Part shown: in pieces, positions 9,610 through 18,630 of the stretch
Numbering within the stretch: position 1 is the stretch's first letter
Layout of the letters: each line of letters starts with the position of its first letter
Assembly: GCF_029840635.1 (NCBI RefSeq)
Contig: NZ_JAOCCU010000015.1
Coordinates: 62,001 to 126,000 of the forward strand
Reading direction: 5' to 3'
DNA from: Mitsuaria sp. GD03876
GTDB lineage: Bacteria > Pseudomonadota > Gammaproteobacteria > Burkholderiales > Burkholderiaceae_C
Length of the DNA: 64,000 bases
Notes under the pieces: model-generated
What the model was told of the DNA's origin: nothing
Databases searched by the model: none
Seen by the model: the letters and a program-made list of their open reading frames with translations, nothing else
Position numbers and translations under genes: made by a program

Positions 9610-9703
9610 GACTACTCCTGGGATCGCGGACAAGGGCGCGGGCCTTCGCATGGTCGCCCGGGCGCTCACCGCCCGGTCGCCGGAAGAGCGGGGCCCTGGC
9701 CGC

Positions 9704-10486
9704 TCAGATCTGCGACAGCTTCTGGAGCATCTGGTCGGTGGTCTGGATCGCCTTGGAGTTCATCTCGTAGGCGCGCTGCGTCTGGATCATCTGCACCAGT
9801 TCCTCGACCACGTTGACGTTCGAGGTCTCGACGAACCCCTGCTGCACCGTGCCCAGGCTGTTCTGGCCCGGCGCGCCGGTCTGCGGCGTGCCCGAGGCGA
9901 CGGTCTCCGCGTACAGGTTGCCGCCCAGCGACTCCAGCCCCGGCGGGTTGATGAAGTTCGCCAGCTGAAGCTGGCCCAGCGTCGTCGGCGTGGCGCTGGC
10001 GGCGGTGGTGACGCTGACGGTGCCGTCCGCGCCGATGGTGATCGACTTGGCGTCCGCCGGCACGATCAGGCCGGGCAGCACGGTGTTGCCGTTGTTGGTG
10101 ACGATCTGGCCGTTGGGGTCGAGCTGGAAGCTGCCGTCACGGGTGTAGGCCGTCGTGCCGTCGGGCATCTGGATCTGGAAGAAGCCGTTGCCCTTGACCG
10201 CCACGTCCAGCGAGTTGGACGTCTGCGTCAGGCTGCCCTGCGAGTGGCTGCGCGAGGTGGCCACCGCGCGCGCGCCCAGGCCGACCTGCATGCCGGTGGG
10301 CAGCGTGGTCTGCTCGGTGTTGTTGGCGCCGGGCTGGCGCAGCGTCTGGTACATCAGGTCCTCGAAGACCGCGTGGGACTTCTTGTAGCCGTTGGTCGAG
10401 ACGTTGGCCAGGTTGTGCGAAATGACGTCCAGCTGGGTCTGCTGGGCTTCCATGCCGGTCTTGGCGGTCCAGAGCGAGCGAAGCAT
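9704..10486 (-). CDS. flgG: Flagellar distal rod protein FlgG
   Basis: Axial protein of the distal rod, exported by the flagellar type III system. The 260-residue sequence (family standard) opens with [20 protein letters not shown] and the rod motif [15 protein letters not shown], and closes with the conserved C-terminal helix ([18 protein letters not shown]). A FlgG-specific segment near residues 45-65 (MYQTLRQPG) is present. It is 48 bp downstream of flgF. Confidence 0.97.
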   Translation of the reverse strand: MLRSLWTAKTGMEAQQTQLDVISHNLANVSTNGYKKSHAVFEDLMYQTLRQPGANNTEQTTLPTGMQVGLGARAVATSRSHSQGSLTQTSNSLDVAVKGNGFFQIQMPDGTTAYTRDGSFQLDPNGQIVTNNGNTVLPGLIVPADAKSITIGADGTVSVTTAASATPTTLGQLQLANFINPPGLESLGGNLYAETVASGTPQTGAPGQNSLGTVQQGFVETSNVNVVEELVQMIQTQRAYEMNSKAIQTTDQMLQKLSQI

Positions 10487-10534
10487 CGGGGACTCCTGAT
10501 TCCTGAGCTAATGCGGATCGGCCGGGGGGGCGGA

Positions 10535-11263
10535 TCAGCTGTCGGACAGCAGCTTGGACGCTGCCTGGCCGTGGGTCTGGGCGATCGAGAGCAGCTTCAT
10601 CTGCTGCTCGAACTGGCGGGCGGCGGCGATCATGCCGACCATGGTCTCGACCGGGCTGACGTTGGAGCCCTCGAGCGCGCCCGACTGCAGCCGGGCGTTC
10701 GGGTCGGCGGGCAGCGGGTCGCCGCCGTCGGCGATGAACAGGCCGTCGTCGCGCCGGGTGAAGCGGCCGTCCTCGGTGACGAGCTTGATGCGGCCGATGT
10801 TCACCGGGCGCTGGCCGTCGGCCTTGGCCACGACGGTGCCGTCGTCGCCGATGGAGATCGTCGAGTTGGGCGGCACGGTGATCGGGCCGCCATCGCCCAG
10901 CACCTGCAGCCCGTTGCGCATGCGCAGCACGCCGTCCTGGTCCACGTCCATCGAGCCGGCGCGGGTGTAGGCCTCGGTGCCGTCCAGCGCCTGCACCGCC
11001 ATCCAGGACTTGCCCTTCATGGCGACGTCCAGGTTGCGGTCGGTCTGCTGGATCGGGCCGGCCGAGAGGTCGTGGCCGGTGGTCGTCTCCAGCGCGAAGG
11101 CGCGGGTGGAGGCGCCGTCGCCGCGGATCGGCACCGCGCGGAACGCCTGCAGCTCGGCCCGGAAGCCGTTGCTGTTGGCGTTGGCCAGGTTGTTGGAGAG
11201 CACGTCCTGGCGCGACATCGCCGCCTGGGCGCCGCTCATCGACAGGTAGATCATGCGGTCCAT
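10535..11263 (-). CDS. flgF: Flagellar proximal rod protein FlgF
   Basis: Proximal-rod subunit, 242 residues. It starts MDRMIYLSMSGAQAAMSRQD with the motif LSNNLANANSNGFRAE and ends in the MVGMIAAARQFEQQMK helix shared by rod/hook proteins. The central domain (GDDGTVVAKADGQ) resembles FlgG. It lies between flgE and flgG, the conserved position. Confidence 0.96.
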   Translation of the reverse strand: MDRMIYLSMSGAQAAMSRQDVLSNNLANANSNGFRAELQAFRAVPIRGDGASTRAFALETTTGHDLSAGPIQQTDRNLDVAMKGKSWMAVQALDGTEAYTRAGSMDVDQDGVLRMRNGLQVLGDGGPITVPPNSTISIGDDGTVVAKADGQRPVNIGRIKLVTEDGRFTRRDDGLFIADGGDPLPADPNARLQSGALEGSNVSPVETMVGMIAAARQFEQQMKLLSIAQTHGQAASKLLSDS

Positions 11264-11306
11264 GGGAACTCCTCAGCGCGGGTCGGATGCGGCGTCGGCT
11301 GCGCGC

Positions 11307-12710
11307 TCAACGCAGGTTGACCAGCGTCTGCAGGACCTGGTCCTGCGTCTTGATGGTCTGCGCGTTGGCCTGGTAGACGCGCTGCGCGGTCACCATGTTC
11401 ACCAGCTCGGAGGTCAGGTCGACGTTGGATTCCTCCAGCGCGCCCGGGGTCAGCGAGCCCAGGTTGCCGTCGCCGGGCACGCCCACCACCGGATCGCCCG
11501 AGGAGTTCGTGCGCGCCCACAGGTTGCCGCCCAGCGGCTGCAGGCCCTGCGGGTTGCGGAAGTTGGCGAGCTCGACCTGGCCGGCCGGCTTCGATTCGCC
11601 GTTCGAGTAGCGGGCGGTGACGATGCCGTTGTCCTCGATCTTGATGCCCACCAGCTGGCCCGGCGCGTAGCCGTCCTGCGTCAGGTCGGTGACGGCGAAG
11701 TTGGAGCCGTTCTCCGTGCCCGAGCGCAGGTCCAGCGAGATGCCCTTGACCGACGGGTCGGAGGGGTCGGCCGGCGGCGAGGGGATCGGCAGCGTCGGCG
11801 CGCCCTGCGAGTTCACGCCGGCGGGCACCTTCAGGTTCAGGAATTCGCTCGGGCCGGGCGAGACCGGCTTGCCGCCCGTGGGCAGGAAGGTCATCTGGGT
11901 GTACGGCGTCAGCGGGTTGCCGTTGGGCTGGCCGCTGTCGGTCTCGATCGGGTTGCCCTGGGCGTCGTACTGCACCGCCGAGCCGTTGGCCGTCAGGTAG
12001 ACGTTCCAGACGGTGTTGCCGTTGGCGTCGTCGTTGTTGGCGCGCTGGAAGTACATCGTCAGCGCGATCGGCTGGCCCTTGGCGTCGTACACCGTCATCG
12101 AGGTGGCGTTGTTGTACGTCGTCGGGTCGTTCAGCGTCAGGCCGGTCTTGTCGATCTTGGCCGAGTTCGGGTCGGCCGGATCGGTCAGGTCGTAGGCCGC
12201 GGTCGGGCCGGCGCGGGAGTCCAGGTTGAACTCCATCTTGATGTTGCCGGTGGTCTTGGGGTCGATGCCGCCGGTGGGCAGCTTCAGGTCCTGCGCCAGG
12301 CCGGGCTGGATCACGCCGTTGGCGTCGGCGGGGTAGCCCTGGAGCTTGAGCTGGCTGTTGTTGACGATGAAGCCGTCCTTGTCGACCTTGAACTGGCCGT
12401 TGCGGGTGTACGTCGTCGGGTTCTTGCCGTCGCTGACCTGGAAGAAGCCCGCGCCGTTGACGGCCAGGTCCATCGGGTTCTCGGTGATCGAGATGTTGCC
12501 CTGCGTGAACTGCTGGGCCACCGTCTGGATCTGCACGCCGATGCCGACCTGGTTGGTGCCCGCGCCGTTGAGCGCCGAGGCGTACATGTCGGCGAACTCC
12601 GCCCGCGACGATTTCGCGCCGTAGGTCTGCGCGTTGGCGATGTTGTTGCCGATGACCTCCAGGTTCTTGCTGGAGGCGTTCAGTCCGGAGAGGCCTTGTT
12701 GGAAGCTCAT
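11307..12710 (-). CDS. flgE: Flagellar hook protein FlgE
   Basis: Main subunit of the flexible hook, exported by the flagellar apparatus. The 467-residue protein starts MSFQQGLSGLNASSKNLEVI with GNNIANAQTYGAKSSR and ends with the axial C-terminal helix (SELVNMVTAQRVYQANAQTI). The central ~250 residues are a variable beta-rich domain with many Asp/Asn/Gly, making it a little longer than Salmonella FlgE (403). It is 78 bp downstream of flgD. Confidence 0.97.
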   Translation of the reverse strand: MSFQQGLSGLNASSKNLEVIGNNIANAQTYGAKSSRAEFADMYASALNGAGTNQVGIGVQIQTVAQQFTQGNISITENPMDLAVNGAGFFQVSDGKNPTTYTRNGQFKVDKDGFIVNNSQLKLQGYPADANGVIQPGLAQDLKLPTGGIDPKTTGNIKMEFNLDSRAGPTAAYDLTDPADPNSAKIDKTGLTLNDPTTYNNATSMTVYDAKGQPIALTMYFQRANNDDANGNTVWNVYLTANGSAVQYDAQGNPIETDSGQPNGNPLTPYTQMTFLPTGGKPVSPGPSEFLNLKVPAGVNSQGAPTLPIPSPPADPSDPSVKGISLDLRSGTENGSNFAVTDLTQDGYAPGQLVGIKIEDNGIVTARYSNGESKPAGQVELANFRNPQGLQPLGGNLWARTNSSGDPVVGVPGDGNLGSLTPGALEESNVDLTSELVNMVTAQRVYQANAQTIKTQDQVLQTLVNLR

Positions 12711-12788
12711 GGGGATGTCCTTGGGCGGTTCAGGCGAGCGAAGCTAGCGGGGCTGGCGTGAGGGAGGCGTGGGGGAGACGGCTGAACG

Positions 12789-13442
12789 TCAGCCGAGCGC
12801 GCGGACCTTGTCGTAAGAGACCAGGCCGGAATTCTTGAGGTCGAGCTGCAGCGTGCCGCCCGTGGTGCTGACGGAGCGCACGGTGTCGCGCATCAGCGTC
12901 GTGCTGGTGACGGCGTTGCCGGACTTGGTCGCCGTGACGCGGAAGGTCAGGTTGGCGGTCTCGGGCGACTTGGACGCGTCCCAGGTGTAGGACTGGGTGC
13001 CGGCCTTCATCTTGCCGAGGTCCTGCGTCGAGATCACCGCGCCGGCGCCGTTGAGCACCTCCAGCTTCACCGTGTCGGCGGCGTCGGCCAGGTCGAAGTT
13101 CATCGTGGCCTTGCCGTCGGCGACCGTGACCTTGTTGCCGGGCACCGTCACGTCGCGGCCGACCAGGCTGACGCTCTGCAGCGCCTGCATCTGCTCGAAC
13201 TGGTTGGACAGGCTCTGAATGCTGTTGTTCAGCGTGCCCACGCCGGTCACCGTCTGGATCTGCGCGAGCTGGGTCGTGACCTGCGCGTTGTCCATCGGGT
13301 TCATCGGGTCCTGGTTCTGCATCTGCGCCACCAGCAGCTTCAGGAAGCGGTCCTGCGTGTCCGCGGCGCCGCTGCTCTGGGCGGCGGAGGAGGTCGCGGT
13401 CTTGTTCGTGCTCGAGTTGACGTTGAGCGAGGTGTAGTCCAT
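12789..13442 (-). CDS. flgD: Hook-capping scaffold protein FlgD
   Basis: Transient cap needed for hook assembly, 217 residues. The N-terminal conserved region is FLKLLVAQMQNQDPMNPMDN followed by FxxQLAQIQ-like sequence (TTQLAQIQTVTGVGTLN). The C-terminal half folds as the FlgD tudor/Ig pair (SLVGRDVTVPGNKV, then WDASKSPETANLTFRV). It is coded between flgC and flgE. Confidence 0.96.
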   Translation of the reverse strand: MDYTSLNVNSSTNKTATSSAAQSSGAADTQDRFLKLLVAQMQNQDPMNPMDNAQVTTQLAQIQTVTGVGTLNNSIQSLSNQFEQMQALQSVSLVGRDVTVPGNKVTVADGKATMNFDLADAADTVKLEVLNGAGAVISTQDLGKMKAGTQSYTWDASKSPETANLTFRVTATKSGNAVTSTTLMRDTVRSVSTTGGTLQLDLKNSGLVSYDKVRALG

Positions 13443-13483
13443 GGCGGGCCTTCCGGTCTGTTCGTTCTACGAAGAGCGGGGCC

Positions 13484-13900
13484 TCAGCCCTGGCCCATCT
13501 GCAGGGTCTTGAGCAGCAGCGACTTGGCGGTGCCCATGACCTCGAGGTTGTTCTGGTACGAGCGCGAGGCGGAGATCATGTTGACCATCTCCTCGACGCT
13601 GTTGACGTTGCTGTAGGTGACGTAGCCGTCGGCGTCGGCCAGCTGGTGGCTGGGATCGTGGACGCGGCGGCCGGCGGCCTGGTTCTCCTGGACGCCGACG
13701 ACCTGCACGCCGACGTCGGTCGCGTCGGTGCCGTTCTGGGCCAGCACGCTCTGGAACACGACCTGGCGGGCCTTGTACGCCTGGCCGTCCGGGCCGGCGA
13801 CGGTGTCGGCGTTGGCCATGTTGCTGGCCACCGCGTTCAGGCGCTGGCTCTGCGCGCTGACGGCGCTGCCGCTGATGTGGAAGATGCTGAACATCGACAT
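13484..13900 (-). CDS. flgC: Flagellar proximal rod protein FlgC
   Basis: Proximal-rod subunit, 138 residues (family ~134-140). ATG 13900 is preceded by AAGGAG; an in-frame upstream reading would run into flgB. The sequence starts MSMFSIFHISGSAVSAQSQR with NAVASNMANADTV and ends with the SVEEMVNMISASRSYQNNLE helix. It follows flgB by 35 bp. Confidence 0.96.
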   Translation of the reverse strand: MSMFSIFHISGSAVSAQSQRLNAVASNMANADTVAGPDGQAYKARQVVFQSVLAQNGTDATDVGVQVVGVQENQAAGRRVHDPSHQLADADGYVTYSNVNSVEEMVNMISASRSYQNNLEVMGTAKSLLLKTLQMGQG

Positions 13901-13935
13901 GACGGGCTCCTTCTTCTGGCTCGGCGTCAGGCCGC

Positions 13936-14322
13936 TCAGGCCGCGTTGGGCGACTTCATCGCATCCATCATGGTGCGGATGGAGCCGTTGAGGAACCGCA
14001 GCGAGGCCTCGTACTTCACCGTGTTGTCGGCGAAGCTGGCGCGCTCGCGGTCCATGTCGACGGTGTTGCTGTCCATGCTGGTCATGGCGCTCAGGCTGCT
14101 CTGCAGCGCGTGCTGCGTGCGTTGCGTCAGGGTCTGGTTGGAGTCCGTGCCGGCGGCCGGGGAGGTGGCCTCGCGCAGCGCCTTGGCGAAGTCCATGTCC
14201 TTGGACTGGTAGCCCGGGGTGTCCGCGTTGGCGATGTTGCTGGCGAGCAGGCGCTGACGCTCGGCCCGCAGGGTCAGCGCCTGGGCCTGGAAATTCATCG
14301 CGTCGGTCAGTCGGTTCAACAT
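13936..14322 (-). CDS. flgB: Flagellar proximal rod protein FlgB
   Basis: First gene of the rod-hook operon; its product is a proximal-rod subunit of 128 residues. ATG 14322 has an AAGGAG site. The rod motif is LASNIANADTPGYQSKDMDF and the C-terminal helix is YEASLRFLNGSIRTMMDA. Some 165 bp separate it from the divergent flgA, so the operon promoter should lie there; no clear sigma-54 or FlhDC box was recognised. Confidence 0.96.
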   Translation of the reverse strand: MLNRLTDAMNFQAQALTLRAERQRLLASNIANADTPGYQSKDMDFAKALREATSPAAGTDSNQTLTQRTQHALQSSLSAMTSMDSNTVDMDRERASFADNTVKYEASLRFLNGSIRTMMDAMKSPNAA

Positions 14323-14486
14323 GGTCGGCTCCTTCGGGACGGGGCCGGACCGGCATGGCTGCGGGCCCGGTTTGTCACGTTCGGGCATTGTGGGCAGCGG
14401 GTCGGAAAACATGAGCGCGATAAGACGGGTGATCCGGGCGCATTTCCAAGCCATTGGCGCTGCCCGGATCCGTACAGTCCTGACCC

Positions 14487-15317
14487 ATGCCGAGAAGCTG
14501 CCCCTCCACCCCTGCCTGCCACGCGCAGGCGCTGCCCGCCCTGCTGGCGGGGGCGCTGCTGTCGGTGTGGCTGATGTTCGGATGGCTGGACGTGGCCGAG
14601 GCGCAGACGGTGCAGGTCGCCTCGGCGCCGCAGGCTGTTTCCATTAGCGAACCGTCGTCGACCGCCGGCGGCACCGGCCTGGGCGCGCTGGACGCGACGC
14701 TGGAGGACCGGCTGCAGACGCTGGCGATGGCCGGCGCGCGCCAGGTGGCGCCGAACCAGGCCCGCGTCGAGGTGGAACTGGGCCGGCTCGATCCGCGCCT
14801 GCGCCTGGCGCCGTGCGCGCAGATCCAGCCCTACCTGCCGGCGGGCTCCCGGATGTGGGGCCGCACCCGGCTGGGCCTGCGCTGCCTGTCGGGCGTGACC
14901 AAATGGAATGTCACGCTGCCGCTGACGATCAAGGTGTACGGTCAGGCCTTCGTCGCCGCGGCGGACCTGCCGGCCGGCACGGTCCTGACTCAAGAACATC
15001 TGCGGCTGGCCGAAGTTGATATTGCCGGCGAGGCCGGCGCCATCTATACACAAGCGGAAGGTTGGCTGGGCCGCCACCTGTCCCGGCCGGTCGCGGCCGG
15101 GGAGGCCTTGCGGTCGGCTGACCTGAAACTGCGCCAATGGGTGCAACCGGGCGACCGGGTGCAGGTCATGGCGACCGGCGACGGTTACGCGATCGCGGGC
15201 GAAGGCCAGGCGATGGGCGTCGGGCTGGAAGGCCAGGACGTCCGGGTGCGCTTCGACAATGGCCGCATGGTCACCGGGCGTACGATCGGTGAACGACGGG
15301 TGGAGGTGGTACTGTGA
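14487..15317 (+). CDS. flgA: P-ring assembly chaperone FlgA
   Basis: Periplasmic chaperone that helps FlgI polymerise into the P-ring. The 276-residue precursor has a signal peptide (ALPALLAGALLSVWLMFGWL, cleavage near VAEAQ). The C-terminal SAF/ChapFlgA region holds VYGQAFVAAADLPAGTVLT and GRHLSRPVAAGEALRSADL, ending VRFDNGRMVTGRTIGERRVE. It is transcribed divergently from flgB-L, the common arrangement. No strong ribosome-binding site precedes ATG 14487; the start is chosen for the signal peptide. Confidence 0.93.
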   Translation: MPRSCPSTPACHAQALPALLAGALLSVWLMFGWLDVAEAQTVQVASAPQAVSISEPSSTAGGTGLGALDATLEDRLQTLAMAGARQVAPNQARVEVELGRLDPRLRLAPCAQIQPYLPAGSRMWGRTRLGLRCLSGVTKWNVTLPLTIKVYGQAFVAAADLPAGTVLTQEHLRLAEVDIAGEAGAIYTQAEGWLGRHLSRPVAAGEALRSADLKLRQWVQPGDRVQVMATGDGYAIAGEGQAMGVGLEGQDVRVRFDNGRMVTGRTIGERRVEVVL

Positions 15318-15360
15318 CGCCCCTCGCGCCGCGATCTGTCCTTTTTGTGAAGCTCGCCCC

Positions 15361-15387
15361 TCAAGTTCCGCCCGGACGGGTCGATAT
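15361..15387 (+). promoter_or_regulatory. Sigma-28 (FliA) promoter of flgMN
   Basis: TCAAGTTC (15361-15368), an 11-nt spacer, then GTCGATAT (15380-15387). The sigma-28 consensus is TAAAGTTT-N11-GCCGATAA, so each element matches 6 of 8 with the exact spacing. It lies 51 bp upstream of the flgM start and after the flgA stop, matching the known late-class control of flgM. Confidence 0.75.
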
Positions 15388-15437
15388 ACCCGTCATTGGA
15401 AGGGCTCCGGAAGTCCTCGGGCCCATGGAGATTTGCC

Positions 15438-15761
15438 ATGAAGATCGGTAACAACGCTGACCTGAACGCCTACTCGAAAGTGGGCGGCACCGCCTCGGGC
15501 GCCGTCGACGGGGGCGCGAAGGCGACCGCCAAGGGCGGCGTCGCCAAGTCGGACGAGGGGTCCAAGGTCGAGCTGTCGAGCACCGCGAGCAGCCTGATCT
15601 CGGGCGCCACCGCGGACGACGGCAGCTTCGACGCGGAAAAGGTCGCGCGCATCGCCAGCGCGATCGAGAAGGGCGAGTTCAAGATCAACGCCGACGCGAT
15701 CGCCGACAAGCTGATCGCCAACGCGACCGAGATGCTGGGCCGGACCCAGCCCTCGCATTGA
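15438..15761 (+). CDS. flgM: Anti-sigma-28 factor FlgM
   Basis: Binds and holds FliA until the hook is finished, when FlgM is exported. The 107-residue protein starts at ATG 15438 with GGAG upstream; the longer frame from 15396 is not used because it reads across the promoter-proximal leader. The N-terminal half is low-complexity and disordered, as in the family. The C-terminal half has the sigma-binding region (VELSSTASSLIS ... FDAEKVARIASAIEKGEFKI ... IADKLIANATEML). Confidence 0.95.
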   Translation: MKIGNNADLNAYSKVGGTASGAVDGGAKATAKGGVAKSDEGSKVELSSTASSLISGATADDGSFDAEKVARIASAIEKGEFKINADAIADKLIANATEMLGRTQPSH

Positions 15762-15823
15762 ATTCGCGATTCGTGAAAAGCTGAACTGAAGCGACTTTCA
15801 CCAACGGTTTTTCCGGTGACGCC

Positions 15824-16213
15824 ATGACCGCCACGCCTCTGAACACGACCCCCGTCGACCTGGAGCAGCCGCTGCAGGACGTCGAAAGCTGCCTCAACCT
15901 GCTGGGCGAGGCGCTGCATCGTCGCGACTCGCAGGCGATCGAGCTGCATGCCGCGTCGCTGCACGCGGCCCTGGCCCGCGCGATCGAGCAGTTCAGCGCG
16001 GCCGCGCGCACCGGCACGGTGCCTGCCCAGCTGCGCACCCGGCTGATGCAGGCCGGCGGCCGCGTCGCCGCCCAGCGCGAGTCGCTGGCCCGGGCGACCG
16101 CGGCGCTGGACCGCGCCATCGACGTGCTGATGCCTGGCGAGCCCACCGGGCTGTACGGCGCCTCCGGCAAGAACGAGCGCAAGTCGGCGATGGGCGGGTC
16201 GATTCAGGCTTGA
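15824..16213 (+). CDS. flgN: Flagellar export chaperone FlgN
   Basis: Cytosolic chaperone for FlgK and FlgL. It is 129 residues, nearly all helical, with a long coiled-coil (LEQPLQDVESCLNLLGEALH, then ALARAIEQFSAAARTG). The C-terminal tail LYGASGKNERKSA is typical of FlgN. It follows flgM by 62 bp and is closed by a strong terminator, so flgM-flgN form one late operon. Confidence 0.93.
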   Translation: MTATPLNTTPVDLEQPLQDVESCLNLLGEALHRRDSQAIELHAASLHAALARAIEQFSAAARTGTVPAQLRTRLMQAGGRVAAQRESLARATAALDRAIDVLMPGEPTGLYGASGKNERKSAMGGSIQA

Positions 16214-16236
16214 CGCCAGTTCGCTCCCTGAACGAC

Positions 16237-16263
16237 AAAGGCCACGCGATGCGTGGCCTTTTT
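16237..16263. terminator. Rho-independent terminator after flgMN
   Basis: An 11-bp stem (AAAGGCCACGC / GCGTGGCCTTT) with a 3-nt loop and a run of five T. It sits between flgN and the convergent DUF1841 gene; the A-run on the left lets it work on both strands. Confidence 0.92.
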
Positions 16264-16280
16264 GCTTCTGGGGCCGCCGT

Positions 16281-16721
16281 TCAGGTCGGCGTGCGGGTCG
16301 CCTTGCGGCGCAGGCAGTCCAGGTAGACGTGGCCGTCCGGCGGCAGGCCGCTGCGCTGCGAGCTCCAGATCATCTCGCCCAGGCACTCCATCGCCTCGTG
16401 GTGCGCCTCGTGCAGCGACTGCCGGCGCGCGGCCAGCAGGTCCAGCGCCTGGCGCACGCCGGTGGGCTGGTCGATCTGGTGCTGCTCGATCAGGCTCAGG
16501 TGCATGGACAGGTGCAGGAACGGATTCGTGCGGCCGTCCTCGACGGTGTAGACCGCCGCCAGCGCCGCGTCCTCGTCGGACAGCTCATCGTGGTACTCCG
16601 GGTGCTGCTCGATCCAGTCGGCGGCGATCGCCTCCATCGGCGTCAGCGGCAGCCTGTCGCGCTGCTTGCGGTAGGTCTGGCAGAAGAAACGCCGGACCTC
16701 GAGTTGGGAAGGGGCAAACAT
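16281..16721 (-). CDS. DUF1841 family protein
   Basis: A 146-residue cytoplasmic protein of unknown function, recognised as DUF1841 from MFAPSQLEVRRFFCQTYRKQ, the central DGRTNPFLHLSMHLSLIEQ and the tail with GEMIWSSQRSGLPPDG. The family is widespread in beta- and gammaproteobacteria. It follows the kefC-like gene by 25 bp and is likely the last gene of the kefF-kefC transcript. No catalytic motif is apparent. Confidence 0.85.
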   Translation of the reverse strand: MFAPSQLEVRRFFCQTYRKQRDRLPLTPMEAIAADWIEQHPEYHDELSDEDAALAAVYTVEDGRTNPFLHLSMHLSLIEQHQIDQPTGVRQALDLLAARRQSLHEAHHEAMECLGEMIWSSQRSGLPPDGHVYLDCLRRKATRTPT

Positions 16722-16746
16722 AAGGGCGCGATTGTCGCCGGGCCGC

Positions 16747-18630
16747 TCAAGCCTTGTCGGGCTGGGGCTGATGGTCCGACGCGGCGGGCGCGGCCCCCGG
16801 CGCCTGATGCGGCTCGTGCCACGGATTGGTCCGCTTGCCCTCGGCCAGCGCGCGCCGCTCGGCGGCCAGGCGCTCCTCCAGCTGTTCCCGGCCGCGCTTG
16901 GACATCGCGATCAGCGTGTCCAGGTCGCCGCGGTGCGGGCGCATCTCCTCGGTCTGCTCGACCGTGTGGCGCCGGAAACGCCAGGCCATCTGCCGCGCCG
17001 CGTGCCGTTCCCAGCCGAGCTGCTCGAGCACGCTGCGCGCGCTCATCAGCGCCGAGTCCAGCGTCTCGCGCTCGATCAGCTCCACGCCCAGCTCCCGCAG
17101 CGCGTAGTAATGCTGCACGTTGCGCGCCCGCGCCACGATCGTCAGGTGCGGGAAGTGCTGCCGCGCGATCTCGGCGATCTTGACGCTGTGGTTGAAGTCG
17201 TCGACCGCCAGCACCAGCACGTGCGCGCGCTCGGCGCCGGCGGTGCGCAGCAGCTCCAGCCGCGTCGCGTCGCCCCAGAACACCCGCCAGCCGAAGCGCC
17301 GCAGCGACTCCACCGTGTCCGCGTCGTGGTCCAGCACGGTCGCCGGGATGCCGTTGGCGAACAGCATCCGGCCGATGATCTGCCCGTAGCGGCCGAAGCC
17401 CGCGATGACGACCTGCGAGTCCTGTTGCTCGGTGAGCTCGTGCGGGGACTTGCGCTCGACCTGGCCCGCGCGGCGCTGCGCCCAGGCCAGCAGCGCCGGC
17501 GTCAATGCCAGCGACAGCGCCACCGCCGCGACGAGCACCGAGCGCTGCGCCGCGTCCAGCAGCGTCGCCTGCTCGGCCAGCTGGAAGACGACGAAGCCGA
17601 ATTCCCCGCCCTGCGCCAGCAGGATCACGAACACCGCGCGCTCCGGCCGGGGCAAGCCCATCAGCCGGCCCAGCACCGCCAGCACCAGGCCCTTGCACAG
17701 CCACAGCGCCGCCAGCAGGCCCAGCACCGCGAACGGCTTCTGCCACAGCACCGTCAGGTCCAGCCCCATGCCCACGGCGATGAAGAACATCCCGAGCAGC
17801 AGGCCCTTGAACGGCTCCAGGTCGGCCTCCAGCGCGCGGCGGTACTCGCTTTCGGCGAGCAGCACGCCGGCGGCGAAGGCGCCCAGCGCCATCGACAGCC
17901 CGACCTTCTGCATCAGCATCGCCGCCGCGAGCACCAGCAGCAGCGACGCGGCGGTGAAGATCTCCGGCGTGCCGCTGCGCGCGATCCAGCGCAGCAGCGG
18001 CCGCAGCAGCAGCCGGCCGCCGAGCACGATCAGCACCAGCGCGCCCAGCGCCAGCCAGATCCGCCCGCCCGAATGCCCGGCCGCGGGCCGGCCCTGGCTG
18101 GCCAGGATCGGCACCAGCGCCAGCACCGGGATCGCGGCGATGTCCTGCAGCAGCGCCACGCTGATGACGCTCTGGCCGGCGCGGGTGCCGCCGAGGTTCT
18201 TCTCCGCCAGTACCGCCAGCGCCACCGCGGTCGACGACATCGCCAGCCCCAGCGCCGCGATCACCGCGGCATGCCAGTCGGCGTCCAGGAAGAACGACGG
18301 GATCAGCAGCAGCGCCGCGCAGCCCAGCATCTGCGCCGAGCCCCAGCCGAAGATCGGCCGGCGCATCGCCCACAGCCGCTTGGGCTCGAGCTCCAGGCCG
18401 ACCAGGAACATCATCAGCACGACGCCGAATTCGCCGACCTCCAGCACCGTGGCCGGCTGGCTGATCAGTCCGAGCACCTGCGGCCCGAGCAGCACGCCGG
18501 CCACCAGGTAGCCCAGGATGGAGCCGAGCTTCAGGCCCCGGGCCAGCGGCACCGCCAGCACGGCGGCGGCCAGCAGCACCAGCGGCGTCAGCAGCCAGTT
18601 GCCATGAACGGCATGGGAAGCGGTGTCCAT
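16747..18630 (-). CDS. kefC: KefB/KefC-type K+/H+ antiporter
   Basis: Inner-membrane glutathione-gated potassium efflux protein of the CPA2 family, 627 residues. About 12 transmembrane segments come first (LLTPLVLLAAAVLAVPLARG ... FGVVLMMFLVGLELEP). A cytoplasmic RCK/TrkA-N domain follows with GFGRYGQIIGRML as the nucleotide-binding glycine motif. The C-terminal tail is charged and disordered. ATG 18630 is used because its A is the last base of the kefF stop codon (TGATG), a translational coupling. It should protect against electrophiles by acidifying the cytoplasm. Confidence 0.92.
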   Translation of the reverse strand: MDTASHAVHGNWLLTPLVLLAAAVLAVPLARGLKLGSILGYLVAGVLLGPQVLGLISQPATVLEVGEFGVVLMMFLVGLELEPKRLWAMRRPIFGWGSAQMLGCAALLLIPSFFLDADWHAAVIAALGLAMSSTAVALAVLAEKNLGGTRAGQSVISVALLQDIAAIPVLALVPILASQGRPAAGHSGGRIWLALGALVLIVLGGRLLLRPLLRWIARSGTPEIFTAASLLLVLAAAMLMQKVGLSMALGAFAAGVLLAESEYRRALEADLEPFKGLLLGMFFIAVGMGLDLTVLWQKPFAVLGLLAALWLCKGLVLAVLGRLMGLPRPERAVFVILLAQGGEFGFVVFQLAEQATLLDAAQRSVLVAAVALSLALTPALLAWAQRRAGQVERKSPHELTEQQDSQVVIAGFGRYGQIIGRMLFANGIPATVLDHDADTVESLRRFGWRVFWGDATRLELLRTAGAERAHVLVLAVDDFNHSVKIAEIARQHFPHLTIVARARNVQHYYALRELGVELIERETLDSALMSARSVLEQLGWERHAARQMAWRFRRHTVEQTEEMRPHRGDLDTLIAMSKRGREQLEERLAAERRALAEGKRTNPWHEPHQAPGAAPAASDHQPQPDKA

